A DNA stretch of 64,000 bases, taken from NCBI GenBank assembly GCA_031425525.1, contig JANPJM010000084.1:1-64000 (forward strand), read 5' to 3'. Each line of letters opens with the position of its first letter. Position 1 is the first letter of the stretch. This stretch comes from JANNMJ01 sp031425525. Its GTDB lineage: Bacteria > Bacteroidota > Bacteroidia > Cytophagales > Hymenobacteraceae. Made by a program: the position numbers and the translations under genes. Under the pieces are notes generated by a model. It was given only the letters and a program-made list of their open reading frames with translations. It searched no databases and was not told the origin of the DNA. Positions 51,190-58,750 of this stretch are shown one piece after another.

Positions 51190-52023
51190 ATGAATTACGC
51201 GCTTTCGCAACTACCTGACCGCACGGCCAAACCACGCGATCAGGGTTTTACTATGGTGATGGACAAGGGCCTGAGTGTCCGGGAAGTCGAAGATTTTCTG
51301 GAAGTCGGCGCCCCGTACACCGATATCGTCAAGCTCGGCTGGGCTACGTCGTACGTCACGCCCAACCTCACGCGCAAGCTGGAAGTGTACCGCGAAGCCG
51401 GCGTGCCGACCTACTTCGGCGGTACGCTGTTCGAGGCGTTCATCATCCGAAATCAATTCGATGATTACCGCCGTTTGCTCGATACGTTTCAGATGGAATA
51501 CTGCGAAGTTTCGGACGGTTCGCTCGAACTCCCCCACGAGAAAAAGTGTGAGTTTATTCGCACGCTCAGCCAGCAGGTGAAGGTTTTGAGCGAAGTTGGC
51601 TCCAAGGACGCCGAAAAGATCATTCCGCCCTACAAGTGGATTCAGCAGATGAAAACCGAGTTGGAAGCAGGCTCGGAAAAAGTCATCGGCGAAGCGCGCG
51701 AGGCGGGCAATGTGGGCCTGTTTCGCTCCACGGGCGAGGTGCGTTCCGGGCTGGTGGAGGAAATTCTGACGCAGGTGCCGTTTGAGAGCATCATTTGGGA
51801 AGCGCCGCAGAAGGCGCAGCAAGTGTGGTTCATCAAGATGCTCGGCGCGAACGTGAACCTCGGCAACATTGCGCCGAATGAGATCATCTCCTTGGAAACC
51901 ATTCGGTTGGGTTTGCGCGGCGACACCTTCACCGACTTCCTCGACATGGATGCCGTAGATCCGATGTTCAAGGCCGTGCCGGAGGTGAAGCACCGTCCCG
52001 GCACCTCGATGCCCCGCGGATGA
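51190..52023 (+). CDS. comA: phosphosulfolactate synthase (ComA family)
   Basis: Adds sulfite to phosphoenolpyruvate, giving (2R)-phospho-3-sulfolactate. The 277-aa protein matches ComA along its length: GFTMVMDKGLSVREVEDFLE, DIVKLGWATSYVT, GVPTYFGGTLFEAF, EVSDGSLELP, VLSEVGSKDAE, EAREAGNVGLFRSTGE and IIWEAPQKAQQVWFI. In methanogens the product feeds coenzyme M. In Bacteroidota a link to sulfonolipids or sulfolactate is conceivable but unproved. Its stop overlaps the next start (ATGA), so it heads a three-gene operon with two membrane proteins. Confidence 0.92.
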   Translation: MNYALSQLPDRTAKPRDQGFTMVMDKGLSVREVEDFLEVGAPYTDIVKLGWATSYVTPNLTRKLEVYREAGVPTYFGGTLFEAFIIRNQFDDYRRLLDTFQMEYCEVSDGSLELPHEKKCEFIRTLSQQVKVLSEVGSKDAEKIIPPYKWIQQMKTELEAGSEKVIGEAREAGNVGLFRSTGEVRSGLVEEILTQVPFESIIWEAPQKAQQVWFIKMLGANVNLGNIAPNEIISLETIRLGLRGDTFTDFLDMDAVDPMFKAVPEVKHRPGTSMPRG

Positions 52024-53498
52024 AGTTAGCCGCTTTCCGGCCCTACCTGACGTGGCTTCTGGCGCTGTTGGTTATTGCTGATTTGGTGTATTCGGGGTTT
52101 CAACACTTTTCCGTCTCCCTGGACGGCGACTTGTCGGCAATCGTTGTGCCCGCCCCGTGGTACAGTAAAGTACTCATCGACCCCCTCGGTCTGAGCGCGT
52201 TGCTCCGGCATGAAGTGTACCCAGCGACCAACCGCTATGCCATCCACGCGACAATGGCGGCCTACTTTCGGCATGTTCCGCTGGGGTTAGGGCTCGTGGT
52301 GCCGCCTATCACCAGTGTTTATCTGGCGTGCGCCTTGTTCAAGCTCGGCGTGCAAATTGGGTTATTGTACCTACTCACGGGGTATGCCAGCGGGCGATGG
52401 CGCCCTCGGGGACTACGATTTTGGGGTACGGCGGCGCTCATCGCGCCGCTGTTCCAAACCTTTGGTTTTCAGGGGGAGATGGGTGCCGTGATGGCGTCGA
52501 TCACGTACTGTTTTTTCTTTTCGTGGCCGCTGCTGGTATTGCTGGTGTGGCTACGGCCTTTCTACGTGGCACAAGGCGTCGATAGCCGTTTTAATCCACG
52601 AGCTTCTACCGTATTTGCGCTGCTGGCGCTCGTTCCGTATTTGGCCCTTGGGGCGCCTGTGGTCAGCGGGGTTGCCATTGTGTTGATCCCGGGAATGTGG
52701 CTAACGTGGGCGATTAGTCAGGTCCGGCAAACGCGCGGGTTGCCGAGCTGGGCCGCGCGCCTCGATGCAGCGTGGGACGCCATTCCGCGTCGAGCGGCGC
52801 TCATCACCGGCGGGCTGATGGTATGGGTGGTGTACTCGGTGTACATCGGGCTGTTTAATACCGAGAACCAGGCTGTGCCTATGCCGCTGGCCGAACGTTA
52901 TGCGCTGACCTGGTTGGCGCTGACCGAGATTTTCGGCAGCCAGCGGGGCACACAGATGCTGTTGGGTGCTTTTGCGTTTAACGCCGCGCTGCTGGGGTGG
53001 CTGGCGTGGCGCACGCCATCGGCGATGGAGCCCCGTCGATTATTGAAAATTCTGGGCTGGGTGTTCGCATTTTCCCTGATTTACGTTGTGCTGGCCCCTT
53101 TGGGTGGGTACCGGCACTACCGGCCGCATATCCTACGGTACGACCTTCTCCTGCCGATCACATTAGCACTGATGGCGTGCTACGGCGCTACGACTATGTA
53201 CCTGATAGGGACGCTGACCCGCGGCGCACGCGCAGCTTACCTGCTCGCGGCAATCAGCCTGGCGGTCATCTACACCCGTGTCGATCACGATAAAGGCCCG
53301 CGTGCGTTTTACAAATGCGAGGTAGCGGCGCTCACCATACTCTCGCACGCCACCGAACCAGTGGTCGTACTCCCGCGCGATTGCAATGTGATGGCGTGGG
53401 GATTCACCGACGACCCCGCCTACTCGGAGACCAACGTGCAGCTTCTACGCCTGTGGGGCGTAGCTCCGCCTGTGGTGCGCCTCTATCAGCAGAAATAG
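52020..53498 (+). CDS. polytopic membrane protein, tandem paralogue 1
   Basis: A 492-aa protein with about ten to twelve membrane segments and no recognised name. After the first span the loop DGDLSAIVVPAPWYSKVLIDPLG holds acidic residues placed as in GT-C glycosyltransferases, but this is only a resemblance. It is clearly paralogous to the next gene, which shares DGDxSAIVVPA, SVYxxxALFKxGVQ, APLFQT and PLGGYRxYRxxxxRYD. It overlaps comA by 4 nt and precedes its paralogue by 13 nt, so the three are one operon. Confidence 0.85.
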   Translation: MKLAAFRPYLTWLLALLVIADLVYSGFQHFSVSLDGDLSAIVVPAPWYSKVLIDPLGLSALLRHEVYPATNRYAIHATMAAYFRHVPLGLGLVVPPITSVYLACALFKLGVQIGLLYLLTGYASGRWRPRGLRFWGTAALIAPLFQTFGFQGEMGAVMASITYCFFFSWPLLVLLVWLRPFYVAQGVDSRFNPRASTVFALLALVPYLALGAPVVSGVAIVLIPGMWLTWAISQVRQTRGLPSWAARLDAAWDAIPRRAALITGGLMVWVVYSVYIGLFNTENQAVPMPLAERYALTWLALTEIFGSQRGTQMLLGAFAFNAALLGWLAWRTPSAMEPRRLLKILGWVFAFSLIYVVLAPLGGYRHYRPHILRYDLLLPITLALMACYGATTMYLIGTLTRGARAAYLLAAISLAVIYTRVDHDKGPRAFYKCEVAALTILSHATEPVVVLPRDCNVMAWGFTDDPAYSETNVQLLRLWGVAPPVVRLYQQK

Positions 53499-53511
53499 TG
53501 CGCCCTGCCAA

Positions 53512-55062
53512 ATGCCTGTAGTTGGCCACCGTCGACGTTTGCCACTCATACAATTGCTTGGCCTGCTGGGGTTGATTGTGCTGGTCATTCTCGATTTGGC
53601 GTTTTCAGCGATTCAACACTACCAAGTGCCCCTCGATGGCGATATTTCGGCCATTGTGGTACCAGCCGCGCGCTATCAGCACGTCTTGACCGACCCGTTG
53701 GGGCTGGCCGCGTGGCGCGGAGAAGTGTACGCGGCGCCAAACCGTTTTTTCTCGCACTACGCTATGGTTGCGTGGTGCCGCGCGGTGCCGGGAGCGCTTC
53801 AAAATCTTGACCTGAAGCCGATTGCGAGTGTGTACGGCGCCAGCGCGCTCTTCAAGACGGGGGTGCAACTGGCCTTGCTCGTGCTGCTGGCGGGCTACGC
53901 CGGAGGCACGCTGAACATCCGGCGGCGCACCTTTTGGCTGGCCGCTGTGCTGTTGGCACCGCTCTTTCAAACTGTTGGGTATCAGGTGCAGATGGGTATC
54001 ATCGACCGCGCCCTGACGTATAATTTCTTTTACGCCCTGCCGCTTACTATGCTCTTACTGCTGCTGTGGCCATTTTACGCGGCGGCGCGGCGCGGGCAGC
54101 CGCTGCGGCTGAGTTGGGGAACCACGGGTTTGCTGCTGGCCCTAGCACTGGTGGTAGCCTTGAGCGGCGCCGTGGCGACGGGCGTCGTGAGCGTGTTGCT
54201 GCCCGGTTTGGCGCTGTGGTGGGCCGCACGACACTGGCGCGGCGCGGCGGACGGCGTGACGACGCGCGCCCGCCAAGCCCTGGCGCCCCTAACGAGCTTG
54301 CCACTACGGCCCGTCTTGGTGCTGGTGGGGCTGGGCGCCCTCTCGCTGTATTCGCTCTGGATTGGTCGGCAAAACAGTGAAAACGCGTCGGTGGCGCACG
54401 TCTCGCTCGTGGCGCGGTATGGGCGGCTGGCGCAAGGGTTGGGCTATGTACTGACCGGCAAGCTTGGGCTACCGCTGCTCATTCTCGGCGCCGGATGCAA
54501 TTTGCTGCTCTTACGCCGATGGGCCGGAGAGTTGAGCGCCGCCGGCGGCACCACGAGCGCCGCCTTCTGGACGCGCGCGGCTACCGCCCTCGGCGTTTTC
54601 ACGCTTGCGTACTTGTTGTTACTGCCGTTGGGCGGCTATCGCGAATACCGCGAATACGTCGTGCGCTACGACACTTTTCTGCCGATAACCCTCGGCCTCT
54701 GCATTCTTTTTGCGGGCACGGCCGTCGAGCTATTGCGGCAGCTACCAACCAAGCGCCGGCAGACGTACGCCGCCGGCCTGACCACGCTGGTGCTACTTTT
54801 CGTCATCGCCGACCACCGCCTTACCCTGCGGCCCGCCGAAAGCAACCTCGCCGAGCGCGCCGCGATGGCGCAATTAGCCGTTGCCTCACCCACAAATAAA
54901 CCAGTGGCGCTGCCCCCCGGCACCCGCCTCATGACCTGGGACGACGGGGCCGACCCCGCCATTGCGGCGCTGAACGCCGAGTTGCTGTACCGCTGGCACG
55001 TTACGGCGCGCCCGGTGCCGTATGTGCCGACGGCCGCTGCCAACCCGCGTAACCTGCGCTAA
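53512..55062 (+). CDS. polytopic membrane protein, tandem paralogue 2
   Basis: A 516-aa protein, same architecture as the preceding one: many membrane spans, first loop with DGDISAIVVPAARYQHVLTDPLG, then SVYGASALFKTGVQLALLVLLAGYAGG, LLAPLFQTVGYQVQMG and LLPLGGYREYREYVVRYD. The C-terminal soluble stretch carries PPGTRLMTWDDGADP, matching PRDCNVMAWGFTDDP in the paralogue. Divergence is large, so the duplication is old. Function unknown; a lipid or glycan modifying enzyme would fit. Confidence 0.85.
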   Translation: MPVVGHRRRLPLIQLLGLLGLIVLVILDLAFSAIQHYQVPLDGDISAIVVPAARYQHVLTDPLGLAAWRGEVYAAPNRFFSHYAMVAWCRAVPGALQNLDLKPIASVYGASALFKTGVQLALLVLLAGYAGGTLNIRRRTFWLAAVLLAPLFQTVGYQVQMGIIDRALTYNFFYALPLTMLLLLLWPFYAAARRGQPLRLSWGTTGLLLALALVVALSGAVATGVVSVLLPGLALWWAARHWRGAADGVTTRARQALAPLTSLPLRPVLVLVGLGALSLYSLWIGRQNSENASVAHVSLVARYGRLAQGLGYVLTGKLGLPLLILGAGCNLLLLRRWAGELSAAGGTTSAAFWTRAATALGVFTLAYLLLLPLGGYREYREYVVRYDTFLPITLGLCILFAGTAVELLRQLPTKRRQTYAAGLTTLVLLFVIADHRLTLRPAESNLAERAAMAQLAVASPTNKPVALPPGTRLMTWDDGADPAIAALNAELLYRWHVTARPVPYVPTAAANPRNLR

Positions 55063-55086
55063 CCCGCCGCCCCGCAGATGCGGCAA

Positions 55087-55094
55087 TACCTTTG
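55087..55094 (+). promoter_or_regulatory. -7 element TACCTTTG upstream of dedA
   Basis: An exact TAnnTTTG match, 53 nt before the dedA ATG. The leader would contain the hairpin at 55127-55147. Confidence 0.5.
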
Positions 55095-55126
55095 CGGCCA
55101 CCGGCGGCTCATTGCTGCTTACAGAC

Positions 55127-55147
55127 CCCGGCCGACCGGGTTTTTTT
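55127..55147 (+). terminator. terminator-like hairpin and T7 run abutting the dedA start
   Basis: CCCGG (55127-55131) pairs with CCGGG (55136-55140) around a CCGA loop and is followed by seven T's ending one base before the ATG. It may end the comA operon, act as an attenuator in the dedA leader, or both. Confidence 0.55.
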
Positions 55148-55804
55148 ATGACTGAGTTTTTCCATTGGATTCTCGATTTCCTGCGCCACCCCGATGTCGA
55201 GCTACTGAAGCTCACGCAGCAATATGGCAGTTGGACGTACGCCGTGCTGTTCGCCATCGTCTTCACCGAGACCGGCGTAGTGCTGTTCCCCTTTCTGCCC
55301 GGCGATTCACTGCTGTTCGTCGCGGGTTCCATTGCGGCGCAGGAGAATTCGGGGCTTGAAATCATGAAGCTGATGGGCTTATTGTTTTTGGCGGCTCTCC
55401 TCGGCGACAATCTCAATTTCACCATCGGCAATTACATCGGGCCGCGCGCGTTTTCGGGTCGGGTGCCGTTTCTCAAAAAAGAATATTTGCAACAAACGCA
55501 GGATTTTTACGCCAAGCACGGCGGTAAAACCCTGATTATGGCACGTTTCGTACCCATCGTGCGCACGTTTGCGCCGTTCGTGGCGGGAGTCGGCACGATG
55601 AAATACCGCACCTTCTTGGCGTACAGCATCGCGGGGGCCGCGTTGTGGGTGCTTTCCATCACGCTGCTCGGTTATTTCACGGGCAATATTCCTATCGTCA
55701 AAAACAATTTTGAGAAGCTTATTTACCTAATCGTCATCGTATCGGTGCTACCGCCCGTACTGACGGCGGTAAAAGGAATGCTGTCGAAAAAATCCGCAGC
55801 TTAA
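55148..55804 (+). CDS. DedA-family membrane protein
   Basis: A 218-aa member of the DedA/SNARE-associated family, linked to undecaprenyl-phosphate or phospholipid flipping and envelope homeostasis. Conserved features are FIVFTETGVVLFPFLPGD-type sequence (E41, PFLPGDSLLF), GDNLNFTIGNYIG, the re-entrant motif FYAKHGGKTLIMARFVPIVRTFAPFVAGVG with two Arg, and C-terminal spans. ATG 55148 gives the standard short N-terminus. Confidence 0.92.
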   Translation: MTEFFHWILDFLRHPDVELLKLTQQYGSWTYAVLFAIVFTETGVVLFPFLPGDSLLFVAGSIAAQENSGLEIMKLMGLLFLAALLGDNLNFTIGNYIGPRAFSGRVPFLKKEYLQQTQDFYAKHGGKTLIMARFVPIVRTFAPFVAGVGTMKYRTFLAYSIAGAALWVLSITLLGYFTGNIPIVKNNFEKLIYLIVIVSVLPPVLTAVKGMLSKKSAA

Positions 55805-55824
55805 CTCCCCTGCCCCGAGACTGG

Positions 55825-56574
55825 ATGCGCGAATATGGCTTAATTGGGCGCTCGTTGGCCCACTCCTTCTCCCCGGCCTATTTTGCCGACCGGTTTGCCG
55901 CCCTCGGCCTGACTACGCACTGCCGTTACGACGCGTTTGAGCTGCCCACGCTGGCCGAACTACCCGCGCTGCTCAACGCGCACCCCCGGCTGGCGGGCCT
56001 CAACGTCACGATTCCGTACAAAGAATTGGTGAAGCCGTACCTGCACGCACTGGCGCCGACGGCCCAGCGCGCGGGCGCCGTCAATACCATCGAGTTTGCC
56101 GCTGATGGCCGCCTGATTGGACACAATACCGATTTGGAAGGGTTCTCGACGGCGCTCGACGAATTGCTCGCCGACCGCCCGGCGCCGGCACGGGCGCTCA
56201 TCCTAGGGCACGGCGGCGCGGCCAAAGCTGTGGAGGCTGTGCTGAAGGCGCGCAACATCGCGCATTTGTTCGTCTCGCGCAACCCGCTGGCGGCAGGGCT
56301 GGCGTACGAGGAGATTTCGCCCGCCATCCTGCGCCATCACGGCCTGATTATCAACACTACGCCGGTAGGTACCTGGCCCGATGTTGCCACCTGCCCGGCG
56401 CTGCCGTACGAGGCGCTGACGCCCGCGCATTACCTGTTCGATTTGGTGTACAACCCCGCTGAAACCGAATTTTTACGGCGCGGGCGTGCAGCGGGCGCCC
56501 AAGGAATGAATGGCCAACGAATGCTAGAAGTGCAAGCCGAAGCCGCGTGGCGTATCTGGACGGGTGCTGCGTAA
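55825..56574 (+). CDS. aroE: shikimate dehydrogenase
   Basis: NADPH-dependent reduction of 3-dehydroshikimate in aromatic amino-acid synthesis. A 249-aa protein with GLIGRSLAHSFSPAYF (substrate Ser pair), NVTIPYKE with the catalytic Lys, GAVNTIE, GHNTDLEGF with the catalytic Asp, the nucleotide loop ILGHGGAAKAVEAVL and NTTPVGT, and the end MNGQRMLEVQAEAAW. Follows dedA by 20 nt, probably co-transcribed. Confidence 0.95.
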   Translation: MREYGLIGRSLAHSFSPAYFADRFAALGLTTHCRYDAFELPTLAELPALLNAHPRLAGLNVTIPYKELVKPYLHALAPTAQRAGAVNTIEFAADGRLIGHNTDLEGFSTALDELLADRPAPARALILGHGGAAKAVEAVLKARNIAHLFVSRNPLAAGLAYEEISPAILRHHGLIINTTPVGTWPDVATCPALPYEALTPAHYLFDLVYNPAETEFLRRGRAAGAQGMNGQRMLEVQAEAAWRIWTGAA

Positions 56575-56599
56575 GCTGCAAGGAATAAATCGCCCCAAT

Positions 56600-56622
56600 C
56601 AAACACGAGATTGCTTCGTCGC
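56600..56622. repeat. fragment related to the MITE-like element
   Basis: CAAACACGAGATTGCTTCGT resembles the inner CAAACGAGGATTGCTTCGTCG of the elements at 6322 and 34163, with small changes. A run of nine C's follows (56622-56630). It looks like a decayed right half. Confidence 0.5.
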
Positions 56623-56669
56623 CCCCCCCCTCACCATGGCAGTTCTTACTTAATGCGTATCTAGCACGA

Positions 56670-57473
56670 ATGCCTGAAGAATCAATGCCCGCCTTGCGCA
56701 ACGTAGCCGTCACGCGCTACATCGCGCCGCTACGCGAAGGCGGCTCGCTGCCGGCGCTGGTAGCCGCCGATGATGGGTTTATGTACGTCGTGAAGTTTCG
56801 GGGCGCCGGACAAGGCGTGCGGGCACTGATTGCCGAGTTAATCGTCGGCGAGATGGCGCGGGCGTTGGGGCTACGCGTGCCCGAGCTGGTGTTTTGCGAA
56901 CTGGATGAAGCCTTCGGCCGTACCGAGCCCGACGAAGAAATTCAGGATTTACTGCGCGCCTCCACCGGCCTCAACCTGGCGCTGCACTATTTGGCGGGCG
57001 CCGGCACCTTCGACCCGCTGATTTTTACGGTTGGCGCCGAGGAGGCGTCGCGCATCGTGTGGCTCGATGCTTTCACGCTCAACGTCGACCGCACGGCGCG
57101 CAACACCAACCTGCTGATTTGGCACCGCGAGTTGTGGCTCATCGACCACGGTGCGGCGTTGTACGTCCACCACGGCGGCCCCGAGTGGGCGCGACCAGTT
57201 GCGCGGCCGTTTCCGCAGGTGAAAGACCACGTACTGCTGCCGCAAGCCACCGAGTTGCCCGCCGCCGACGCGCGCGCCCACACCCGCCTGACGCCCGACC
57301 GCCTCGCGGCCATCGTGGCGCTAATCCCCGACGAGTGGCTCCGCGCCGCCGACCCCACCGCCGACCCCGCCGCCCAACGTGCCGAGTATCGCGCGTTTCT
57401 GACGTTCCGAATCGCCGCCTCTGCCACGTTTATTCAGGAAGCCGAAGATGCCCGCCGAGTTGCACGTTTTTGA
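56670..57473 (+). CDS. HipA-like kinase domain protein (HipA_2 type)
   Basis: A 267-aa protein of the short HipA-like kinase family. Visible parts are an ATP-lysine region YVVKFRGAGQGVRALIAELIVGEMA (~35-60), the catalytic loop NVDRTARNTNLL (~132-143) and the metal-binding IDHGAALY (~151-158). It is shorter than HipA toxins and lacks the HipB partner. Instead its end overlaps a DUF3037 gene by 26 nt, an association seen in other bacteria. Role unknown; kinase or toxin-like activity is inference. Confidence 0.85.
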   Translation: MPEESMPALRNVAVTRYIAPLREGGSLPALVAADDGFMYVVKFRGAGQGVRALIAELIVGEMARALGLRVPELVFCELDEAFGRTEPDEEIQDLLRASTGLNLALHYLAGAGTFDPLIFTVGAEEASRIVWLDAFTLNVDRTARNTNLLIWHRELWLIDHGAALYVHHGGPEWARPVARPFPQVKDHVLLPQATELPAADARAHTRLTPDRLAAIVALIPDEWLRAADPTADPAAQRAEYRAFLTFRIAASATFIQEAEDARRVARF

Positions 57474-57840
57474 GTACGCCGTGGTGCGCGTGGTGCCGCG
57501 CGTCGAGCGGGAGGAGTTTTGCAACGTCGGGGTCATCGTGTTTTGCGCCGCGCAGGGGTTTCTGCAAGTCCAAACCGCGCTGCCCGAAGCCAAACTGCGG
57601 GCGCTGGCCGGCGCCAATGAGCTTGATTTTAGCGACTTAACTAACCGCCTCCACGCCTTCGACCGCATTTGCCGGGGACGCGCCGAAGGCGGCCCCATCG
57701 GGCAGCTTACGCCCGCCTCGCGGTTTCGGTGGCTGACGGCCGCCCGCAGTACCATCGTGCAGACGTCGGCGGTGCATCCCGGCCGGTGTACCGACGCCGC
57801 CGCTACGCTGGCCCGGCTTTTTGCCGAGTTGGTGGCGTAG
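57448..57840 (+). CDS. DUF3037 family protein
   Basis: A 130-aa protein matching the DUF3037 pattern: YAVVRVVPRVEREEFCNVGVIVFC near the N-terminus and FDRICRGRAEGGPIGQLTPASRFRWLTAARST later. Commonly next to HipA-like kinases; here the start lies inside the kinase gene (26-nt overlap), so expression is coupled. Biochemical role unknown. Confidence 0.85.
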   Translation: MPAELHVFEYAVVRVVPRVEREEFCNVGVIVFCAAQGFLQVQTALPEAKLRALAGANELDFSDLTNRLHAFDRICRGRAEGGPIGQLTPASRFRWLTAARSTIVQTSAVHPGRCTDAAATLARLFAELVA

Positions 57841-57866
57841 CGCGAAATTGTTGCCGTATTCATTTA

Positions 57867-57898
57867 GACGTAGAAACGCCAGTAGGCGTCCCTACGTC
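57867..57898. terminator. hairpin between converging genes
   Basis: GACGTAG (57867-57873) pairs with CTACGTC (57892-57898), and ACGCC with GGCGT inside. It lies between the DUF3037 gene and the Lrp gene and may terminate both, although it could also be a small dispersed repeat. Confidence 0.5.
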
Positions 57899-57913
57899 AG
57901 CGGACAATGCCGC

Positions 57914-58384
57914 TTACTCGATATCGAGCTGTACTGAGCGGTCGAGCGTTTCTTCGAGCGCAATCAGCGTCTCGGTGCGCTCGATGCCTTCCACGAGCTG
58001 GATTTTGTCGTGCAAAACCTGGCGCAGGTGGTTGGTGTCTTTGCAGACCATCTTACAAAACAGGCTGTAATTGCCGGTGGTGTAATGGATGGAAATGATT
58101 TCCGGAATTTTCTGCAACGCCTCGACCACTTTATCGGAGAGGGAGCTTTTTTCGAGGTATACACCGAGGAAGGCCGAAATGTCGTAGCCGAGCTTGGCGT
58201 AATCAATCTTGAGGGTGGCGCCCTTCACGAGGCCCATCTCTTCAAGCTTGTTCATGCGCACGTGCACGGTGCCGCCGCTGACCATCACGCGTTTCGCGAC
58301 TTCGGTGTATGGCATTTTCGCATCTTCGATGAGGAGTGCTAAAATGCGGCGGTCGATGCTGTCAATTTCGTAATGAGAAGCCAT
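57914..58384 (-). CDS. Lrp/AsnC family transcriptional regulator
   Basis: A 156-aa regulator: N-terminal winged helix (IDSIDRRILALLIEDAKMPYTEVAKRVMVSGGTVHVRMNKLEEMGLVKG, ~7-56) and a C-terminal RAM ligand-binding domain (YDISAFLGVYLEKSSLSDKVVEAL..., VCKDTNHLRQVLHDKIQLVEGIERTETLIALEE). It likely controls amino-acid or envelope genes as an octamer. The ATG at 58384 is canonical. The AT-rich region upstream is shared with a divergent promoter for a candidate small RNA. Confidence 0.93.
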   Translation of the reverse strand: MASHYEIDSIDRRILALLIEDAKMPYTEVAKRVMVSGGTVHVRMNKLEEMGLVKGATLKIDYAKLGYDISAFLGVYLEKSSLSDKVVEALQKIPEIISIHYTTGNYSLFCKMVCKDTNHLRQVLHDKIQLVEGIERTETLIALEETLDRSVQLDIE

Positions 58385-58469
58385 AGGACAGGGGAGTTCT
58401 TAATTTTTTCGCAAGTTACGAACAAAAAACTTGCTTAGACTGTAAAAATTACGGTAAAAGAGTGAAAAA

Positions 58470-58502
58470 TTTGCAAGCACAATGGCACTTCACCTACCTT
58501 TG
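58470..58502 (+). promoter_or_regulatory. complete Bacteroidota-type promoter
   Basis: TTTG (58470-58473), a 21-nt spacer, then TACCTTTG (58495-58502): the -33/-7 pair expected for the Bacteroidota primary sigma factor. It points to the right, away from the Lrp gene, and no protein-coding gene lies downstream of it on that strand. Confidence 0.65.
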
Positions 58503-58507
58503 TCGTA

Positions 58508-58628
58508 ATCAAGGACGGGTAGGCCGGTTCGCCGGTCGCGTCAGCGCGGGGCTTTGGCCTTGCTGCGGCGCCTGAAATTGATTGGTTGATTGGTGTGAAA
58601 AAGGCGGCCTTTTGGGCCGCCTTTTTCA
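58508..58628 (+). ncRNA. candidate small RNA of ~120 nt
   Basis: The segment lies between a consensus promoter and an intrinsic terminator. It contains no ATG-started frame. It can form a first hairpin (58514-58542, GACG...CGTC) with an inner CCGG-TTCG-CCGG tetraloop, then a GC-rich second hairpin. The terminator stem is 58598-58609/58615-58626 with a T5 tail. The unit is enclosed by Lrp (divergent) and dsbD (convergent). No known RNA family is recognised. Confidence 0.55.
58598..58626 (+). terminator. intrinsic terminator
   Basis: AAAAAGGCGGCC pairs perfectly (12 bp) with GGCCGCCTTTTT around a 5-nt loop. It serves the candidate small RNA; the A5 on the other side would also terminate dsbD transcription. 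Confidence 0.8.
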
Positions 58629-58652
58629 GTTTATAGCCGTGCGCCGAGCAAT

Positions 58653-58725
58653 GTGGCGAACACTGTCCCGGTGCCGCGCAAAGGAGGATCATCTGACGAC
58701 GCGGCACCGGGACGGTGCTCGCCAC
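58653..58725. repeat. 26-bp inverted repeat
   Basis: Arms 58653-58678 and 58700-58725 (GTGGCGAACACTGTCCCGGT...) pair with two G-T/A-C type differences around a 21-nt loop, just before the dsbD stop. It is another small palindromic element. Confidence 0.75.
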
Positions 58726-58750
58726 GTACTACCTATTGCTTGCTTCTTGT

